In this document: positions 62,917 to 64,000 of the stretch, piece after piece
Position numbering within the stretch: position 1 is the first letter of the stretch
How the letters are laid out: each line of letters starts with the position of its first letter
Source: Isochrysis galbana
Taxonomy: Eukaryota > Haptophyta > Isochrysidales > Isochrysidaceae
Direction of reading: 5' to 3'
Length of the DNA: 64,000 bases
NCBI GenBank assembly: GCA_018136815.1
Contig: CM030940.1
Span: 306,443-370,442 of the forward strand
Program-made: the position numbers and the translations under genes
The notes under the pieces: model-generated
Database searches by the model: none
Seen by the model: the letters and a program-made list of their open reading frames with translations, nothing else
Told to the model about the DNA's origin: nothing

Positions 62917-63920
62917 TCACTGGCGCGCCCTCCCCACCTCGCGCCTTCCCGTAGCACCAGCCGCGCGTACCACGCCGCCGCCCTGCTCGCACACCTCAAG
63001 GTCCGGGTGATGAGCACGGAAGACATCGACGTGCGAGCGAGCCAGCGACTTGAACGCGTTGGCGCCGTACGAGCCCAGCATGATGTTGCCCTCGCGCACC
63101 TGCGCGGCACGAGCCCAGGCGTAACAAGGCGGGCTGCACAAGAGCACAAGCGGCGCGGCGCTGTGGCGCGCACCCAGTGGCCGCCCCCGCTCTCGTAGTC
63201 GGGCTCGCGGTCCCACTGGAGCCCCTTTGGCAGCTGGAGCGCCTCCACGGTTGCGTCGAGGCGAGGATTGTAGAAGAATGGGACCGAGATGCGCTCCCTC
63301 GCCGGGCGCAGCACGCGGTGCGGCGTGGCCAGGAAGTAGCCACCCGACACGAGCTGCGCCACTTCCCCGAGGTTGCACACGAACACCTCGGGCCCCGACG
63401 GAGGCACGTCGACCCAGCGGCCGCGCGACCAAGCCTGCAACCCGCCGCTGCCATCCTGGAGCACCAGCGTCAGGAAGCCTGAGTCCGTGTGCGCGCCGCA
63501 GCCCAGCGCGAGCGAGCCGCTGTCGACGGGCTCCCCCTCCCCCCTCCGCTGCGCGGCCGCCGAGTATCTCACGAGCTTGAGCTGCCAGTGCGGCGCGGGC
63601 TGCAGGATGGGTCGAAGTGCGGAGCGCTCGAGCCCGAGCGCCATGGCCATCGCCTCGGCCAGCTCGTCACACAGCGCGCACAGATGCTCAACGTACTCCT
63701 CGACCAGCGGTCGGAGCGTCGGCATCCTCCCTTCCGGCCACTGGTTCCTCCCCCTCAGCCGCTCGTACAGAGGCCCCGCCCTGTCGGTCTTGCGAGGCTC
63801 GTCGGGCCCAAGCTCGAGCTGCTCTCGTAGATCGGGTACGCCGGCTGTCTTCTCGACCGCGTGAGCGATGTAGCCTCGGAAGGCATGCGAGCGGGAGTAG
63901 CAGAGGGTTTGCTTCTCTCT
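62917..63920 (-). CDS. IPNS-type 2-oxoglutarate/Fe(II) oxygenase (5' exon outside window)
   Basis: Exons 63920-63174 and 63099-62917 (intron 63100-63173, 74 bp, GT-AG) give 309 aa with no start codon in frame; the first exon begins after a CT-rich acceptor (TCGAGCAG), so the true start is probably beyond the window edge. The N-terminal part has RGYIAHAVEKTAGVPDLREQ, typical of the DIOX_N region. The catalytic 2OG-FeII domain shows the iron-binding HxD in GCGAHTDSGFLTLVLQDG, GGLQAWSRGRWVDVPP, the distal His in GGYFLATPHRVL and the 2-oxoglutarate-binding Arg-x-Ser in RISVPFFYNP. The second exon reads GNIMLGSYGANAFKSLARSH. Relatives include gibberellin and flavonoid oxygenases in plants and many uncharacterised microbial enzymes; the substrate here is unknown. 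All key residues are present. Confidence 0.88.
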
Positions 63921-64000
63921 CTGCTCGAGAGAGAAGAAGGTGGAGGAGGAGGAGAGGAGAGAGAGGGGGAGACGAGGGGGAAGGCGGTGGCGGAGGGAGA
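63921..64000. other. Pyrimidine-rich intron or leader (minus strand)
   Basis: The last 80 bases are purine-rich on the plus strand, thus pyrimidine-rich upstream of the oxygenase exon, as expected for an intron end or the leader seen at other genes here. Confidence 0.5.

Overview
This window is nuclear DNA from a GC-rich, intron-bearing eukaryote, most probably a unicellular alga. A haptophyte is my best guess; the sequence does not prove it. The evidence is short spliceosomal introns (mostly 70-240 bp), several GC-AG introns beside GT-AG ones, long pyrimidine-rich leaders before start codons, Ala/Pro/Gly-rich proteins, and dense purine/pyrimidine microsatellites. Host genes are single-cistron and lie on both strands among many transposon remains. 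There are two 100-base assembly gaps (31906-32005 and 49954-50053).

Layout. 0-3 kb: LINE tail, an unclassified retroelement-like repeat and a solo-LTR-like insertion. 3.3-5.9 kb: coiled-coil gene (-). 6.4-7.2 kb: purine tract. 7.9-10 kb: hAT transposon with perfect 8-bp target duplications. 10-12 kb: DNA-methyltransferase-like fragment and an ankyrin ORF. 13.6-21.6 kb: mitochondrial-carrier-like gene, internally duplicated membrane protein, small conserved-looking ORF, acidic ORF. 23.4-28.5 kb: a 15-exon gene (-) for a divergent superfamily-2 helicase-like ATPase, with a small hAT element about 160 bp upstream of its start. 31.2-32.8 kb: splicing factor SPF45/RBM17. 33.6-34 kb: 5'-truncated LINE copy. 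35.9-38.3 kb: two low-complexity genes (-). 39.6-42.6 kb: C-terminally cut hAT transposase. 42.6-43.5 kb: membrane-anchored 2-oxoglutarate oxygenase-like gene (-). 45.1-49.5 kb: divergent pair, beta-propeller glycosidase-like gene (-) and type II NAD(P)H dehydrogenase (+). 50.8-53.8 kb: ten-exon thioredoxin-like/thioredoxin reductase/SAP-like fusion. 54.5-62 kb: lower-GC island bounded by inverted minisatellite arrays, carrying a chromodomain fossil and an unidentified AT-rich ORF split by a 5.4-kb LINE with a 16-bp target duplication. 62.9-63.9 kb: IPNS-type 2-oxoglutarate oxygenase (-), 5' end outside the window.

The host genes do not form one pathway. Recurring functions are redox enzymes (NDH-2, thioredoxin reductase fusion, two 2OG oxygenases) and nucleic-acid enzymes (SF2-like ATPase, SPF45). 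The most unusual points are the thioredoxin reductase fusion with a terminal CxxC, the complete exon model of the SF2-like ATPase, Tudor-like modules embedded in two hAT transposases, and a LINE family whose 3' ends are T-rich on the sense strand.
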